Made by a program: the position numbers and the translations under genes | In this document: piece by piece, positions 30,794-39,593 of the stretch | How the letters are laid out: the number at the start of each line of letters is the position of its first letter | How positions within the stretch are numbered: position 1 is the stretch's first letter | Virus record (IMG/VR): IMGVR_UViG_3300025310_000222 | Span: 1-42,811 of that record | From: a virus | Reading direction: 5' to 3' (one strand) | DNA length: 42,811 nt | The notes under the pieces: model-generated | What the model was told of the DNA's origin: nothing | Seen by the model: the letters and a program-made list of their open reading frames with translations, nothing else | The model's database searches: none

Positions 30794-31507
30794 ATGCCGA
30801 AGGCGATGAAGGATTTCGAAGACAAGATCGCGCAGGTCCTGCAGGACGCCGCGGCGAAGCTCTCCCCTGACGATCGCAAGGCGTTCATCCTCCAGGCGAT
30901 CACGCAGCGCTACTCAAAGGACCGGCCGCGCGAGATCGTGAGCGACCACCTCGGCGACGGGACCTCTGACCTGGCGCTGCCTTCGGCTACAGGCGCTACC
31001 TTCGAAGAAGAGTTCTCGCGCGTCAAGCAGATCGAGTATCCGATCGGCGACGTGCCGCCGACGTTGGTCGAAGATGACGAGTGGCAGTTCTACCGTACGC
31101 CGGCGGGACTAAAGGTCCGGCTGCTCACGGTGAAGCCGACGGCGGCCGAGTCGGTGCGCTTCACCTGGACGACGACGCACAAGGAAGACGGCAGTACGGT
31201 CGCGCTGCCCGACTTCGACGCGGTCTGCGATTACGCCGCGGGCTTGTGCTTCGCCGCGCTCGCGGCCAAGTTCGCGCAGGTCGGCGATCCGACGATCGGC
31301 GCCGACACGGTGAACTACCGATCCAAGAGCCAGGAGTACATGGCCCTGGCCAAGGCGGCGAAGCAGCGTTACTTCGATCATCTGGGCATCGACGCGGGCG
31401 GTACCGTCGAGGGTGGTAGCGTCGGCCCAGCCGTCTCGGTGGGCGAGGTGGACCAGGACCTTGGTCTCGCCGGCGATCGCCTGACGCATTCCCGGAGGAG
31501 CCGCTGA
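30794..31507 (+). CDS. Putative head-tail connector protein
   Basis: 237 residues; ATG 30794 after a perfect AAAGGAGGAG. The N-terminal half is a charged helix region (FEDKIAQVLQDAAAKLSPDD); the middle has a beta part with VRLLTVKPTAAESVRFTWTT; the C-terminal part has NYRSKSQEYMALAKAAKQRY, a pattern often seen in small connector or gp36-like proteins. Assignment rests mainly on position between capsid and the HK97 gp10-like gene. Next ATG overlaps the stop by one base. Confidence 0.5.
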   Translation: MPKAMKDFEDKIAQVLQDAAAKLSPDDRKAFILQAITQRYSKDRPREIVSDHLGDGTSDLALPSATGATFEEEFSRVKQIEYPIGDVPPTLVEDDEWQFYRTPAGLKVRLLTVKPTAAESVRFTWTTTHKEDGSTVALPDFDAVCDYAAGLCFAALAAKFAQVGDPTIGADTVNYRSKSQEYMALAKAAKQRYFDHLGIDAGGTVEGGSVGPAVSVGEVDQDLGLAGDRLTHSRRSR

Positions 31508-32001
31508 TGGCCTGGAGTTTCAAACTGCGCGGCGTGGAAGAGCTGACCGGCGACGGCAAGGCGGCAGTCCTGGTCGGCATCGGACATGGCCTGGAGAAGA
31601 TCGTGGTGCGCGGCGAGCAGCTCGTCAAAGAGGAGGCGCCGGTCGGCGCCAGCGGCCAACTGGCCAACTCGGCCAACCACCTGGTGGAAGGCACGCGCGC
31701 GGAGATCTTCATCGGCCCGCCGGCGGACGTGTACGGCGCTGCCGTCGAAGCCGGCACGCGGCCGCACTTCCCGCCGCCGGACGCGCTGATCCCGTGGGTG
31801 ATCAAGAAGTTCAATCCCAACAGCGACGCCGAGGCGCGAGAGATCGCCTGGCTGATCGCGCGGGCGATCGCCAAGCGCGGCACCAAGGGCCAGCTGTACT
31901 TCAAGCGCGCGACCGACCAACTCGGGAAAGAAGCGCGCGGGATCCTGGAGTTTGAGATTGCCGAGGCACTGGATGCTGCCGGTTTCGGAGAGGCGGCCTG
32001 A
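31507..32001 (+). CDS. HK97 gp10-like head-tail/tail completion protein
   Basis: 164 residues. The pattern is that of HK97 gp10-type and Mu virion-morphogenesis proteins: an N-terminal helix, VRGEQLVKEEAPVGASGQLA, then SANHLVEGTRAEIFIGPPAD, then VYGAAVEAGTRPHFPPPDAL and a helix ending in a long tail. The motif E-x-G-T-R-P-H-x-P-P is characteristic. It helps to complete the neck or tail. The order connector, gp10, terminator-like, tube is normal for siphophages. Confidence 0.75.
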   Translation: MAWSFKLRGVEELTGDGKAAVLVGIGHGLEKIVVRGEQLVKEEAPVGASGQLANSANHLVEGTRAEIFIGPPADVYGAAVEAGTRPHFPPPDALIPWVIKKFNPNSDAEAREIAWLIARAIAKRGTKGQLYFKRATDQLGKEARGILEFEIAEALDAAGFGEAA

Positions 32002-32471
32002 TGGGACTGCCGGAGATCAAGGCGCGCGTGAAAGTCCAGCTCGAAGCTGTTGCCGGGATCGGCTACGTCTACTCGCGCATGCTGAGCCTCACTGAGGTCC
32101 ACCAGGAGACCACGCAGCTGGTGAAGGACGGCGTGTTGAACGTCTGGATGATCACCCGCGAGGGCGCGCGGCTGACCGACGAGGACATCAACCAGGCGCG
32201 ACAGACGTGGGGCGACAGCCTCGTAGTCCACGGCTTCCGCGCGGTGAAGTCGAGCGACGGCGCCGACTCTGAGCAGGAGTTCGACGCCCTGGTGGAAGCG
32301 GTGATGGTGAAGCTGAACGACGACCGGCAACCGGCTTCAAAGCTGGGCGGCACGATCGCAAGCGGCGAAGCGCCGCAGCTGCGCACAGAAGATTACCGGA
32401 TGTTCGGGCCGAGCCAGGCGTTATGCCATCACTGCGAGATCGTGATGCGGGTGGACCGCGACATCCTGTAG
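32001..32471 (+). CDS. Tail terminator/gp37-like protein
   Basis: 156 residues, start overlapping the preceding stop by one base. The mixed alpha/beta sequence (VLNVWMITREGARLTDEDIN; FDALVEAVMVKLNDDRQ; LCHHCEIVMRVDRDIL) and its place between gp10 and the tube gene agree with the tail terminator role, capping the tube and setting its end. No definite motif; position-based. Confidence 0.55.
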   Translation: MGLPEIKARVKVQLEAVAGIGYVYSRMLSLTEVHQETTQLVKDGVLNVWMITREGARLTDEDINQARQTWGDSLVVHGFRAVKSSDGADSEQEFDALVEAVMVKLNDDRQPASKLGGTIASGEAPQLRTEDYRMFGPSQALCHHCEIVMRVDRDIL

Positions 32472-32480
32472 GAGGAGCTG

Positions 32481-32708
32481 ATGACCAGAGAGCATACGGT
32501 AGCGGTGAAGTCGAAGGGCGGGTCGGTGACGCATTGTGCCGGCGACCGCTTTGCGATCAGCCTGAAGTCGGGCGAGGTGAAGTCCGTGTGGGCGGACGGC
32601 TCCCCGATCACGAAGTCGGAGTTCGACGCGGTCCTGGCGCCCACGGGACTGTTCGAGATCGCGGAGCAGCCGCCCGCCAAACCTGCGGCTGAGAAGAAGG
32701 GAGCATAG
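32481..32708 (+). CDS. Small tail-region protein
   Basis: 75 residues, ATG at 32481 right after GGAGGAGCTG. Beta-rich (GDRFAISLKSGEVKSVWADG) with a Lys/Pro/Ala C-terminus. In siphophages and Mu-like phages a small gene before the tube is common and often codes a minor tail protein. Function not assigned. Confidence 0.55.
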   Translation: MTREHTVAVKSKGGSVTHCAGDRFAISLKSGEVKSVWADGSPITKSEFDAVLAPTGLFEIAEQPPAKPAAEKKGA

Positions 32709-32711
32709 ACC

Positions 32712-33773
32712 ATGGGAATCCCATCGAGGATGAAGGACCGCGCCGTCGTCCTGAGCAAGCTGAAGCAGGCGAACTACGCGACGCTGGTGACGGACGTGAA
32801 CCTCGGCGCCGGCAAGCGTTTCGCGCCGAACGCGGCCGTGTTCGGCCAGCCTGAGCCGCGGTACTACAACAACCGCGAGCAGACGATGAAGGCGCACGAC
32901 TACACGACGCAGATCATCGAGACCGAGCGCGAGCTGGCCGAGCAGCTCTCCTTCGACGGCGATACCTGGCTGCTGGCCTGGATGCTGGCCTTCGGTCTGG
33001 GCAAGGTGACGACGACCCAGCCGAACGCCGGCCCCAACCCGACCGCTTACCAGCACGTCTTCCGGCCGCTCGACCCGGCGACCGATGGCAAGGATCTGCC
33101 GGTCACGACGGTCTATACCGAAGTGGCGAACGTAGCGGCGTTGAAGCGCCGCCTGCACGCGTGCATGGTGCGGGAGTTGGCGATCGACTTTCCGCCGAGC
33201 TCGGTAGTGCAGGTCTCCTGCACGCTGCAGGGGTCGGGGCAGATCACGACCGGAGCTCTGGCCGGCATCCCGGCGCTCTCGGCGATGACGCTGCTGAAGT
33301 CGAACGACATGCAGTTCTTCTATGGCGCGCAGGCCGGCCCGACCGACATCTCTTCGGAGATCGTGCGCGGCTCGGTGCGCTTCGGCTTCAGCTGGAATCC
33401 GGACGACGACAACTCACGCGCTCCGGGCGGCGGACTGTATCGCTCGCGCGCGTGGGTCGGTATGCCGTCACCGACGCTCGAGTTCCAGCGTTTCGTCGAT
33501 GACGCCGCATCCACTCCGCACGACGAGTGGCTCGCCGGCACTATCCGCGAAGTGAAGATCGTAGTGGAAGGCGCGCAGATCGGGCCGGGCCCGGAGAAGC
33601 ACAAGCTCGAGATCCGCGGCCTGGCGGTGATCCCGCAGGGCGTGCGCATCGGCCAGTCCGGCGACAAGTCGGTCTACCAGTACACGATCAGCCCCGAGCA
33701 CTGGATCAAGGAGGGCGCCAACGACGTCCTCACGGTGACGGTGCTGAACACGGAAAGCTCGTACCTCGTCTAG
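32712..33773 (+). CDS. Major tail tube protein
   Basis: 353 residues. Beta-rich throughout: VSCTLQGSGQITTGALAG; VRGSVRFGFSWNPDDDNS; IREVKIVVEGAQIGPGPEKH; KLEIRGLAVIPQGVRIG; and a C-terminal EGANDVLTVTVLNTES. These features and the position before the tape-measure genes are typical of a tube protein of long non-contractile tails. It carries its own hairpin 35 bases after the stop, consistent with an abundant message. No sheath gene lies beside it, which argues against a contractile tail. Confidence 0.72.
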   Translation: MGIPSRMKDRAVVLSKLKQANYATLVTDVNLGAGKRFAPNAAVFGQPEPRYYNNREQTMKAHDYTTQIIETERELAEQLSFDGDTWLLAWMLAFGLGKVTTTQPNAGPNPTAYQHVFRPLDPATDGKDLPVTTVYTEVANVAALKRRLHACMVRELAIDFPPSSVVQVSCTLQGSGQITTGALAGIPALSAMTLLKSNDMQFFYGAQAGPTDISSEIVRGSVRFGFSWNPDDDNSRAPGGGLYRSRAWVGMPSPTLEFQRFVDDAASTPHDEWLAGTIREVKIVVEGAQIGPGPEKHKLEIRGLAVIPQGVRIGQSGDKSVYQYTISPEHWIKEGANDVLTVTVLNTESSYLV

Positions 33774-33807
33774 AACGGCAGCCGGCGGCTGCGACAACTG
33801 AATAGAA

Positions 33808-33848
33808 GGCGGCCCGCGCCTTTCCTTCAAAGGTGCAAGCGGGCCGCC
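33808..33848 (+). terminator. Large hairpin after tail tube gene
   Basis: A perfect 10-bp stem (GGCGGCCCGC / GCGGGCCGCC, outer ends 33808 and 33848) encloses an inner CCTTT/AAAGG pairing. No T tract follows, so it is a weak or rho-assisted terminator or a stabilising 3' hairpin. It lies in the 176-base gap before the next tail gene; a TTGACA at 33873-33878 could be a promoter element, but no good -10 is seen. Confidence 0.55.
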
Positions 33849-33949
33849 GAGGACCACCAGGGCTGGACTGACTTGACAGCAGCATGGGCACCGGCAACTC
33901 CACGCCGGACCGCGAGCCTGGGAAATGAAACGCATTTCCAGGAGGAGTC

Positions 33950-34843
33950 ATGTCACCAGTAGAGACCTGCAAGGCTGAGGCGCACGGTTGCCCCGGCTCC
34001 CATCTCACCTGCGACCTCGAGGCCGGCCACGCCGGGCAGCATCGTTGCATGATCTCGAATGCCGGTACCGGAGATCTGGAGCCGTTCTTCTGGGGCGAGG
34101 GTGTGAAGCCAGAAGCGCTGCTGCCGCTCGACGGCGAGCGCGTCGTCACCTTCGGCGACCGCGGCATCACCTACGTCTTCTACTTCTCGCGCATCACGCA
34201 GGCGGAGTGGGAGCACTGCTTTGCCGGGATGTACCTTTCGAGCCACAACGAGGGCAAACAGGAAGTCACGGTCCTCGACACTACCACGCCAGGCATCGAG
34301 CTGGTGGAGAAGAAGCTCGTCAAGGTCGACGGTTACGCCGAAGGCTACGACAGCAAGCCGAACTGGCAGTCGTTCGTGCCGCCGCGGCATTCACGGCCCG
34401 CGTGGCAGCTGCTGACGGCCGTCGCGCCGTCCTCGATGCCGGCGGACCGCTTCCTGCCTGAACACTTCGAAGCCGTTCTCGACGCCGGTTGGGGCATGGA
34501 GCGGCCGGGCCGCATGGCGGCCTACCTCGGGCTCACGCATGTGTTCAGTCCGCTGACCGCGGAACAGAAACGGCGTTACAGTCGGGCGACGTCGGAGACG
34601 CGCGTCATCGGTGACCGCAAGCACGGGCGCACGCTGTTCATTCCGAAGCAGCCGCTGCTGCTGAAGATCTACGACGAGCTGATCCTCGGCGTGAAGGGCT
34701 ACGCGGTGAACGGCGCGCCCCTCGCGGACCGCAAGGACATCATTCGCGAGATGGACGCCTACCACAAAGTCCGCGCGGCCGAGCAGCTCTTCATGGGCTT
34801 CAACGAGGACGATGATGCCGGCGAGGAGGCAGCCGCAGCGTGA
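33950..34843 (+). CDS. Tail assembly chaperone candidate with N-terminal Cys/His motif
   Basis: 297 residues, ATG 33950 with AGGAGG upstream. The N-terminus has CPGSHLTCDLEAGHAGQHRC, a likely zinc-binding motif, then a mixed alpha/beta core and an acidic C-terminus (NEDDDAGEEAAAA). Its position between the tube and tape measure, with a 4-base overlap to the next gene, matches the tail assembly chaperone pair of siphophages, though here the pair is coupled by GTGA overlap and no slippery frameshift site was found. Assignment is by position. Confidence 0.5.
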   Translation: MSPVETCKAEAHGCPGSHLTCDLEAGHAGQHRCMISNAGTGDLEPFFWGEGVKPEALLPLDGERVVTFGDRGITYVFYFSRITQAEWEHCFAGMYLSSHNEGKQEVTVLDTTTPGIELVEKKLVKVDGYAEGYDSKPNWQSFVPPRHSRPAWQLLTAVAPSSMPADRFLPEHFEAVLDAGWGMERPGRMAAYLGLTHVFSPLTAEQKRRYSRATSETRVIGDRKHGRTLFIPKQPLLLKIYDELILGVKGYAVNGAPLADRKDIIREMDAYHKVRAAEQLFMGFNEDDDAGEEAAAA

Positions 34844-35220
34844 TCGTCGTCTCCCAGGACGAGAAAGGGCTGAAGGGCGCGATGCTCGAGCTCCTCGAGC
34901 AGGAGCTCCAGCCGCAGCTCGACGCGGACGACGTGGCGCAGCTGAGCGACGAGGCGCTGGCGGACCGCGCGCCGGCGAACAACTACTCGCCGGGTTATTT
35001 CGTGCGCATCGACTATCTGCTGCAGCTCGAGGGAATGATCGCCGCCGGCGCGAGGCTAGAGCTGTTCGCCGACGAGATCACCGGACTGCGGGCGATCAAG
35101 CTGGCGCGGGCGGAGTTCGCCCGCGAGCATCCGGCGTGCGGCAACTGCGGCGAGGCGCAATACACGCGCTTCGCGCGGCGCTGCCACGCCTGCAGCACCG
35201 AGTTCAGGAAGGCGGGATAG
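34840..35220 (+). CDS. Second pre-tape-measure protein, zinc-ribbon C-terminus
   Basis: 126 residues from GTG 34840 (overlapping TGA). A helical, acidic N-terminal part (GAMLELLEQELQPQLDADDV) and a C-terminal ribbon with CGNCG and CHAC. It occupies the place of the downstream half of a tail assembly chaperone. The zinc ribbon is unusual for that role, so a different function is possible. Confidence 0.55.
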   Translation: MIVVSQDEKGLKGAMLELLEQELQPQLDADDVAQLSDEALADRAPANNYSPGYFVRIDYLLQLEGMIAAGARLELFADEITGLRAIKLARAEFAREHPACGNCGEAQYTRFARRCHACSTEFRKAG

Positions 35221-38061
35221 ATGGCCACACAGCGAGTCAGTTTCGAGATCACGACCGACGAGAGCGGCGCGATCACGGCCTTCCGCAAGATCGGAGACGA
35301 AGCGGACCGCTTCGGGCAGCGCGGCAGCCGCGCCTTCCAGCTGGTGTCCAAGGAGCAAAAGCGCGCGCGCGACACAGCGCAGCTGCTGCGGCAGACGCTG
35401 GGGGTCGAAATCCCGTCCGGGCTCGAGAAGATCCTGGCCAAGACGCCGGCGGTCTCGGGCGCGATGGCGAGCATGTTCCGGGCCGGCGTGGTGCTCACCT
35501 TCGCCGCGGCGCTGGTCGGGATCGTCAATAATTTCGAGGACATCGAGAACAGCATCAAGAAGGCCGGCTTCCAGCTGGCGCTGTTCGGCGACAAAGTGCG
35601 GTCGTGGTTTGGCGGCCGCAGCGAGGTGGCCGAGGGTGTGCGAGTGAAGATGGAACAGAAGTTCGTGCATCCGATCCTCGCTCAGATCCAGTCGGTGTCG
35701 AACGCATCGGCGCTCGTACTCAAGGAAGGCGTGGCTGCCATCCAGGAGCAGCGCAAGCAGGCTCTGCAAGCCGCGGAAGCCCTACGCGAGACGCAGAAGC
35801 GCGCCGCTGAGGAGCAGTTCGGCAGCGACAACAGCGACTCGTACAAGAATACGGCCGCCCTCATTGATAGGCAGATCGGCGAACTCCGCACCCAGATCGA
35901 GAAGAACACCAACCAAGAAATTCTGAAGCTGCGCCGGCAGCACGCCGCCGAGCTCTTCAACCTGCAGGCCGAAGCCGTGAACGTCGGGCTGAAGGGCACG
36001 GCGCAGATCATGGCGCAGATGACGCAGGAGATCGACCGCATCAATATCAGGGTCAGAGATGGATTTCTCGACCCCGGGACAGCTGACCGCATGATCAGTG
36101 AGGTCAAGCAGATCGCCGGCGGCAAGATCACCGAGCTGGTGCGCGGCGCTCAGCTGGAAGAGCAGAAGCTGCGCAACCAGACCGTAGAGATGGCGGTCGA
36201 GGGCGAGGGGGAGATTCTCGAGGCCGCGGAGAGCCGCATTGCCGAAGAGAAGCGCATCCACGAAGAGCTCTTCACCTGGTTCGGCGACAACAATGTCCAG
36301 CGCGAAGAAGCAGAGCGCATCCTACAGGCGAAGATCGTCGAGATCGACCGCCAGACCGCGATCAAGCTGAAGAAGACGCGTGAGCAGTTCGCGCGCGAAA
36401 CGCTGCAGATCAACCAGGAAGCCGCGATGCTGAGCGCTCCACCGTGGCAGCGTGCCAATCTGGAGATCCTGGCCGACTATGAGCGTCAGCTCGCCGAGCT
36501 CCGTCGACTAAAGGCAGCGTCGGCGATGGACGACGAACAGTTCGCTTCGCGCGCGGCCGCGCTCGATCGCCTGAAGAACGCGAAGATCGTCGAGCAGAAC
36601 CGGCAGATGCTGGAACAGGTGGCCGACGACTACCAGTCGGTATTTGACGACCTGACGACGGGCAGCCTGGGCAAGCGCATCGTCAGCAACTTCAAGAAGC
36701 TCGCCTTCCAGATCCTGGCGCAGTTCACGCTGGCTGGCCGCGGCAGCGGCAGCTTGCTGGGCGGGCTGCTCGGGTCGCTGATCTTCGGGCCCGGCTCCCA
36801 GACGGCCGGCCTCCTCGGCGGCGCCGGCGCGGCCGCTGGCGGAGGCGGCATCAACCTCGGCTCGCTGTTCGGCCTCGGCGTCACCGGTACCGGCGGTCCT
36901 GGCGGCATATTCGGCGGCGGCGCCGGACCAGGTGGGATCTTTTCCTTCGCCAACCCGGCCGCGAACCTCGGGAGCCTGACCGGACCGGTCGTGGGAGCGG
37001 CAGGGCGCAACTTTGGGTTTGGGCCGGCGGCGCCGATCGCCGGCGGGGCGGCCAACTTCGGGTTCGGTGACAGCAGCCTGGCGAGCACCGCGACGACGGC
37101 GCTAAGTTTGAAGTCGTTGTTCGGCGGGAAGGCAGGGCTCGGCAAGCTCGCTGGCGGGTTCGGGCCGCTGGCCGCGCTGATGCTGGGACAGAAGTTCGGC
37201 GGCCCTGCGGGGTTGATCGGCGGGGCCGCGGCGGCGCTCGGTCTCTCGGCGGCATTCGGCACCAGCTCACTCGCCTACAACATCGTGAATTTCCTCGGCG
37301 TCGGCGCGACTGCAGGTTTGGCCGGCGGCGGCATCGGCTTCGGCGTGGGCAGCAAGTACGGCAAGACGGCCGGGATCCTGAGCGGCGCCGGCACCGGGGC
37401 CGGCATCGGCTTCTTGTTGGGCGGGCCCATCGGCGGCCTGATCGGTGCCATCGTTGGCTTCCTCGGTGGACTCTTCGGCGGGATCTTCGGCGGCGGCAAG
37501 CGCAAGAAGGCGGCCAACAAGCTGGTCGACAACGAGGTCCTGCCGCAGATCCAGAAGCTGCTCGACCAATACAAGGGATTCCAGCTCGACTACGCGAGCG
37601 CGCTCGAAGGATTGACGCAGCTGCAGGGCGACGCCGAGACGCAGCTGAAGAAGCTCAAGGGCGAAGGCAAGAGCGTCTTCAAGAAGCGCGTCATCCCGGC
37701 GATCGCCGACGCGCGCAAGACGATCGAGGGCATCGAGATCGAGCGCCAGCGGCGCGCCGGCCTGGTCTTCGGCCCGCCGCAGTTCCACGGCGGCGGCTTC
37801 ATCGGCTTCTCCTCAAACCTGCGAGCCGGCGAGGTGATCATCAAGGCGAAGAAGGGCGAGTTCGTCGTCAACGACCGGGCGACGGCGAAGAACCGGCCGA
37901 CGCTCGAGGCCATCAATGCCGGCGAAAGCGTAGGCGGTATCACCATCAACGGGCCCCTGGTCCAGACGAACCAGCGCGTCGACGCGGAGTGGCTGCGTAA
38001 CGGCGGTGCTCAGCAGATCTATCGCGCGATCAGGCACGCGCTGAAGGAAGGAGCGTTCTAG
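35221..38061 (+). CDS. Tail tape measure protein
   Basis: 946 residues, starting directly after the preceding stop. N-terminal helical region (RVSFEITTDESGAITAFRKI), a membrane-like segment (AGVVLTFAAALVGIVNNF) near residue 90, long coiled helices to about residue 500, then a Gly/Ala-rich hydrophobic part (about 510-750: LLGGLLGSLIFGPGSQ...) as in tape measures that insert into the membrane, and a C-terminal domain with GEFVVNDRATAKNRPTLEAI, shared by many tape measures. At about 0.15 nm per residue it would set a tail of roughly 140 nm. It also helps DNA pass into the cell. Confidence 0.9.
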   Translation: MATQRVSFEITTDESGAITAFRKIGDEADRFGQRGSRAFQLVSKEQKRARDTAQLLRQTLGVEIPSGLEKILAKTPAVSGAMASMFRAGVVLTFAAALVGIVNNFEDIENSIKKAGFQLALFGDKVRSWFGGRSEVAEGVRVKMEQKFVHPILAQIQSVSNASALVLKEGVAAIQEQRKQALQAAEALRETQKRAAEEQFGSDNSDSYKNTAALIDRQIGELRTQIEKNTNQEILKLRRQHAAELFNLQAEAVNVGLKGTAQIMAQMTQEIDRINIRVRDGFLDPGTADRMISEVKQIAGGKITELVRGAQLEEQKLRNQTVEMAVEGEGEILEAAESRIAEEKRIHEELFTWFGDNNVQREEAERILQAKIVEIDRQTAIKLKKTREQFARETLQINQEAAMLSAPPWQRANLEILADYERQLAELRRLKAASAMDDEQFASRAAALDRLKNAKIVEQNRQMLEQVADDYQSVFDDLTTGSLGKRIVSNFKKLAFQILAQFTLAGRGSGSLLGGLLGSLIFGPGSQTAGLLGGAGAAAGGGGINLGSLFGLGVTGTGGPGGIFGGGAGPGGIFSFANPAANLGSLTGPVVGAAGRNFGFGPAAPIAGGAANFGFGDSSLASTATTALSLKSLFGGKAGLGKLAGGFGPLAALMLGQKFGGPAGLIGGAAAALGLSAAFGTSSLAYNIVNFLGVGATAGLAGGGIGFGVGSKYGKTAGILSGAGTGAGIGFLLGGPIGGLIGAIVGFLGGLFGGIFGGGKRKKAANKLVDNEVLPQIQKLLDQYKGFQLDYASALEGLTQLQGDAETQLKKLKGEGKSVFKKRVIPAIADARKTIEGIEIERQRRAGLVFGPPQFHGGGFIGFSSNLRAGEVIIKAKKGEFVVNDRATAKNRPTLEAINAGESVGGITINGPLVQTNQRVDAEWLRNGGAQQIYRAIRHALKEGAF

Positions 38062-38873
38062 TGTCGGAGCAGAATATCCTCAACCCTGCCGGCAGCGTGC
38101 TGAACCCGGACTTCCCGCTGGCCGTGCCGCCGCTGACGATCCCGATCTCCGAGTTCACGCCGCGCAAGGGCGGACCCTACACCCGCATCCAGGGCGAAGG
38201 GCAGCGGGTGATCCCGATGACCTGGAAGCGGCGGTCGCGCTCGACGGCCGACCAACTGCGGCAATGGTTCGAGCAGTATCGCCAGGGCTACTTCAGCTTC
38301 TTCCATTCCGAGCTGAACCGTTACTACAGCGGCCGATTCGTTGAGATGCAAGGCCCGACGCAGGAAGGCTACGAGCAGTGGACCACGAGCGCGAGCTTTG
38401 TTGAGCTGCCGGGGCTGGCCATGTACGCCAATCCTACGAACTTCGCGCGTGACGGCGTGATGATCGACAGCCACGACGACATGACGGCGCTGACGGTGAA
38501 CCGGGCGCAGATCTTCCGCACCGGGAACTTCCTCAGCGTGGTCGGCGACATCGGCGCCAACAATTACGCCGGGCACACCTTCTACAGCGACGTCACCAAC
38601 GACTATGTCGAGTGGCAGTACTTCGGGTATGGCTTCGCGCTCTGGTCCAAGAAGGACGTGAATGCCGGCCACGTCGAAGTGTCGTTGGACGGAGTGGTAG
38701 TGCAGGCCGCACTGGACTGTTACTCCGCTGTCACGGTGCCCTCAGCCAACGTCTACCAGAAGACGGACGTGTTGCTGGGGACGCACCGCGTGAAGCTGCG
38801 GGTGACAGGCACGAAGAATGCTTCGGCCGCCAACTACTACGTCTACGCCGATGCCATCCAGGTGATCCGCTGA
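38061..38873 (+). CDS. Distal tail-like protein with C-terminal jelly-roll module
   Basis: 270 residues from GTG 38061. The N-terminal third (FPLAVPPLTIPISEFTPRKG ... TWKRRSRSTADQLRQWFEQY) fits a distal tail or minor tail protein that starts the tail tip. From about residue 130 the sequence is a beta-sandwich (HTFYSDVTNDYVEWQYFGYG; GHVEVSLDGVVV; ANYYVYADAIQVI), like carbohydrate-binding modules. Such domains on tail hubs bind host surface glycans. Fusion is plausible and in line with a siphovirus tail tip. Confidence 0.6.
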   Translation: MSEQNILNPAGSVLNPDFPLAVPPLTIPISEFTPRKGGPYTRIQGEGQRVIPMTWKRRSRSTADQLRQWFEQYRQGYFSFFHSELNRYYSGRFVEMQGPTQEGYEQWTTSASFVELPGLAMYANPTNFARDGVMIDSHDDMTALTVNRAQIFRTGNFLSVVGDIGANNYAGHTFYSDVTNDYVEWQYFGYGFALWSKKDVNAGHVEVSLDGVVVQAALDCYSAVTVPSANVYQKTDVLLGTHRVKLRVTGTKNASAANYYVYADAIQVIR

Positions 38874-39592
38874 TGCCGATAGTCTTCCCCGATTTCGTCA
38901 TCAACGAGCTCAAGCTGCAGAGCGGGCCGCTGGGCGAGATTGCCCTGCTGGACATCGAGCTGCGCGATTTCACGCAGTACTTCCTCACTGACACCGAGGG
39001 CAGATACCCGTCGGTCTTGGCCGGGATGGACAAGAACTATGTGCCGTGGGTGAAGTCGGCGGGGCCGTTCCGGATGTCATCCGACTCACGCACGGACGCA
39101 GGCGACCTGATCCTGCAGAACATCTCCGGCAACCCGATCGAGCGTGAGGTGGCCGGCGCCTTCAAAGCCAAAGAGTTCGAGGGGGCGCTGGTGGTGCTGC
39201 GGTTGTGGCTGCCGCTTTGCGGCTATGCGATCTACGAGCAGCACGGCACGCTGACCGATCAGCGTGGTGACTATGAGGACGTAGGGTTCAGGCTCACGCA
39301 GATCTTCGACGCCAACCTGTACTTCGTCGCCGACGACATCGACTCGGCGACCTGCACTCTGCTGTACAAGGGCGGCCTCTGCGGCTCGGCCAGCGGGCAG
39401 GCGAGCTGCAACAAGACCATCCCAGACTGCGGGGTGCGCGCCGCGCGGGAGCGCTTCAATGGCACACCTGGCGTGCCGCCGGGTTTCGTATATCCAACCC
39501 CGACCATCGGCGGCGGAGGCCCATTGAGAGGGCCGCTGGGTGGAGGGCCCGTCGGTGGCGGACCGCGCGACATCCACGAGCTTCCTTTATAA
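38873..39592 (+). CDS. Tail tip protein, gpL-like with Cys cluster (possible Fe-S)
   Basis: 239 residues, ATG overlapping the previous stop. The body (LLDIELRDFTQYFLTDTEGR ... GDLILQNISGNPIEREVAGA) resembles minor tail proteins of the gpL/BR0599 type. A four-cysteine cluster near residues 160-187 (ATCTLLYKGGLC, ASC, PDC), followed by RFNGTPGVPPGF, parallels the lambda gpL C-terminal domain, known to bind a 4Fe-4S cluster before an N-x-x-x-F-G-G-F-type motif. Fe-S binding is inferred. A Gly/Pro-rich tail ends the protein. Confidence 0.65.
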   Translation: MPIVFPDFVINELKLQSGPLGEIALLDIELRDFTQYFLTDTEGRYPSVLAGMDKNYVPWVKSAGPFRMSSDSRTDAGDLILQNISGNPIEREVAGAFKAKEFEGALVVLRLWLPLCGYAIYEQHGTLTDQRGDYEDVGFRLTQIFDANLYFVADDIDSATCTLLYKGGLCGSASGQASCNKTIPDCGVRAARERFNGTPGVPPGFVYPTPTIGGGGPLRGPLGGGPVGGGPRDIHELPL

Positions 39593-39593
39593 G

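Noticed and set aside
33873-33901. TTGACA as a promoter for the tail chaperone gene
   Set aside because: No acceptable -10 element follows at the right distance.
34780-34860. Programmed frameshift between the two genes before the tape measure
   Set aside because: No slippery heptamer was seen; the genes are linked by a GTGA overlap, which suffices for coupling.
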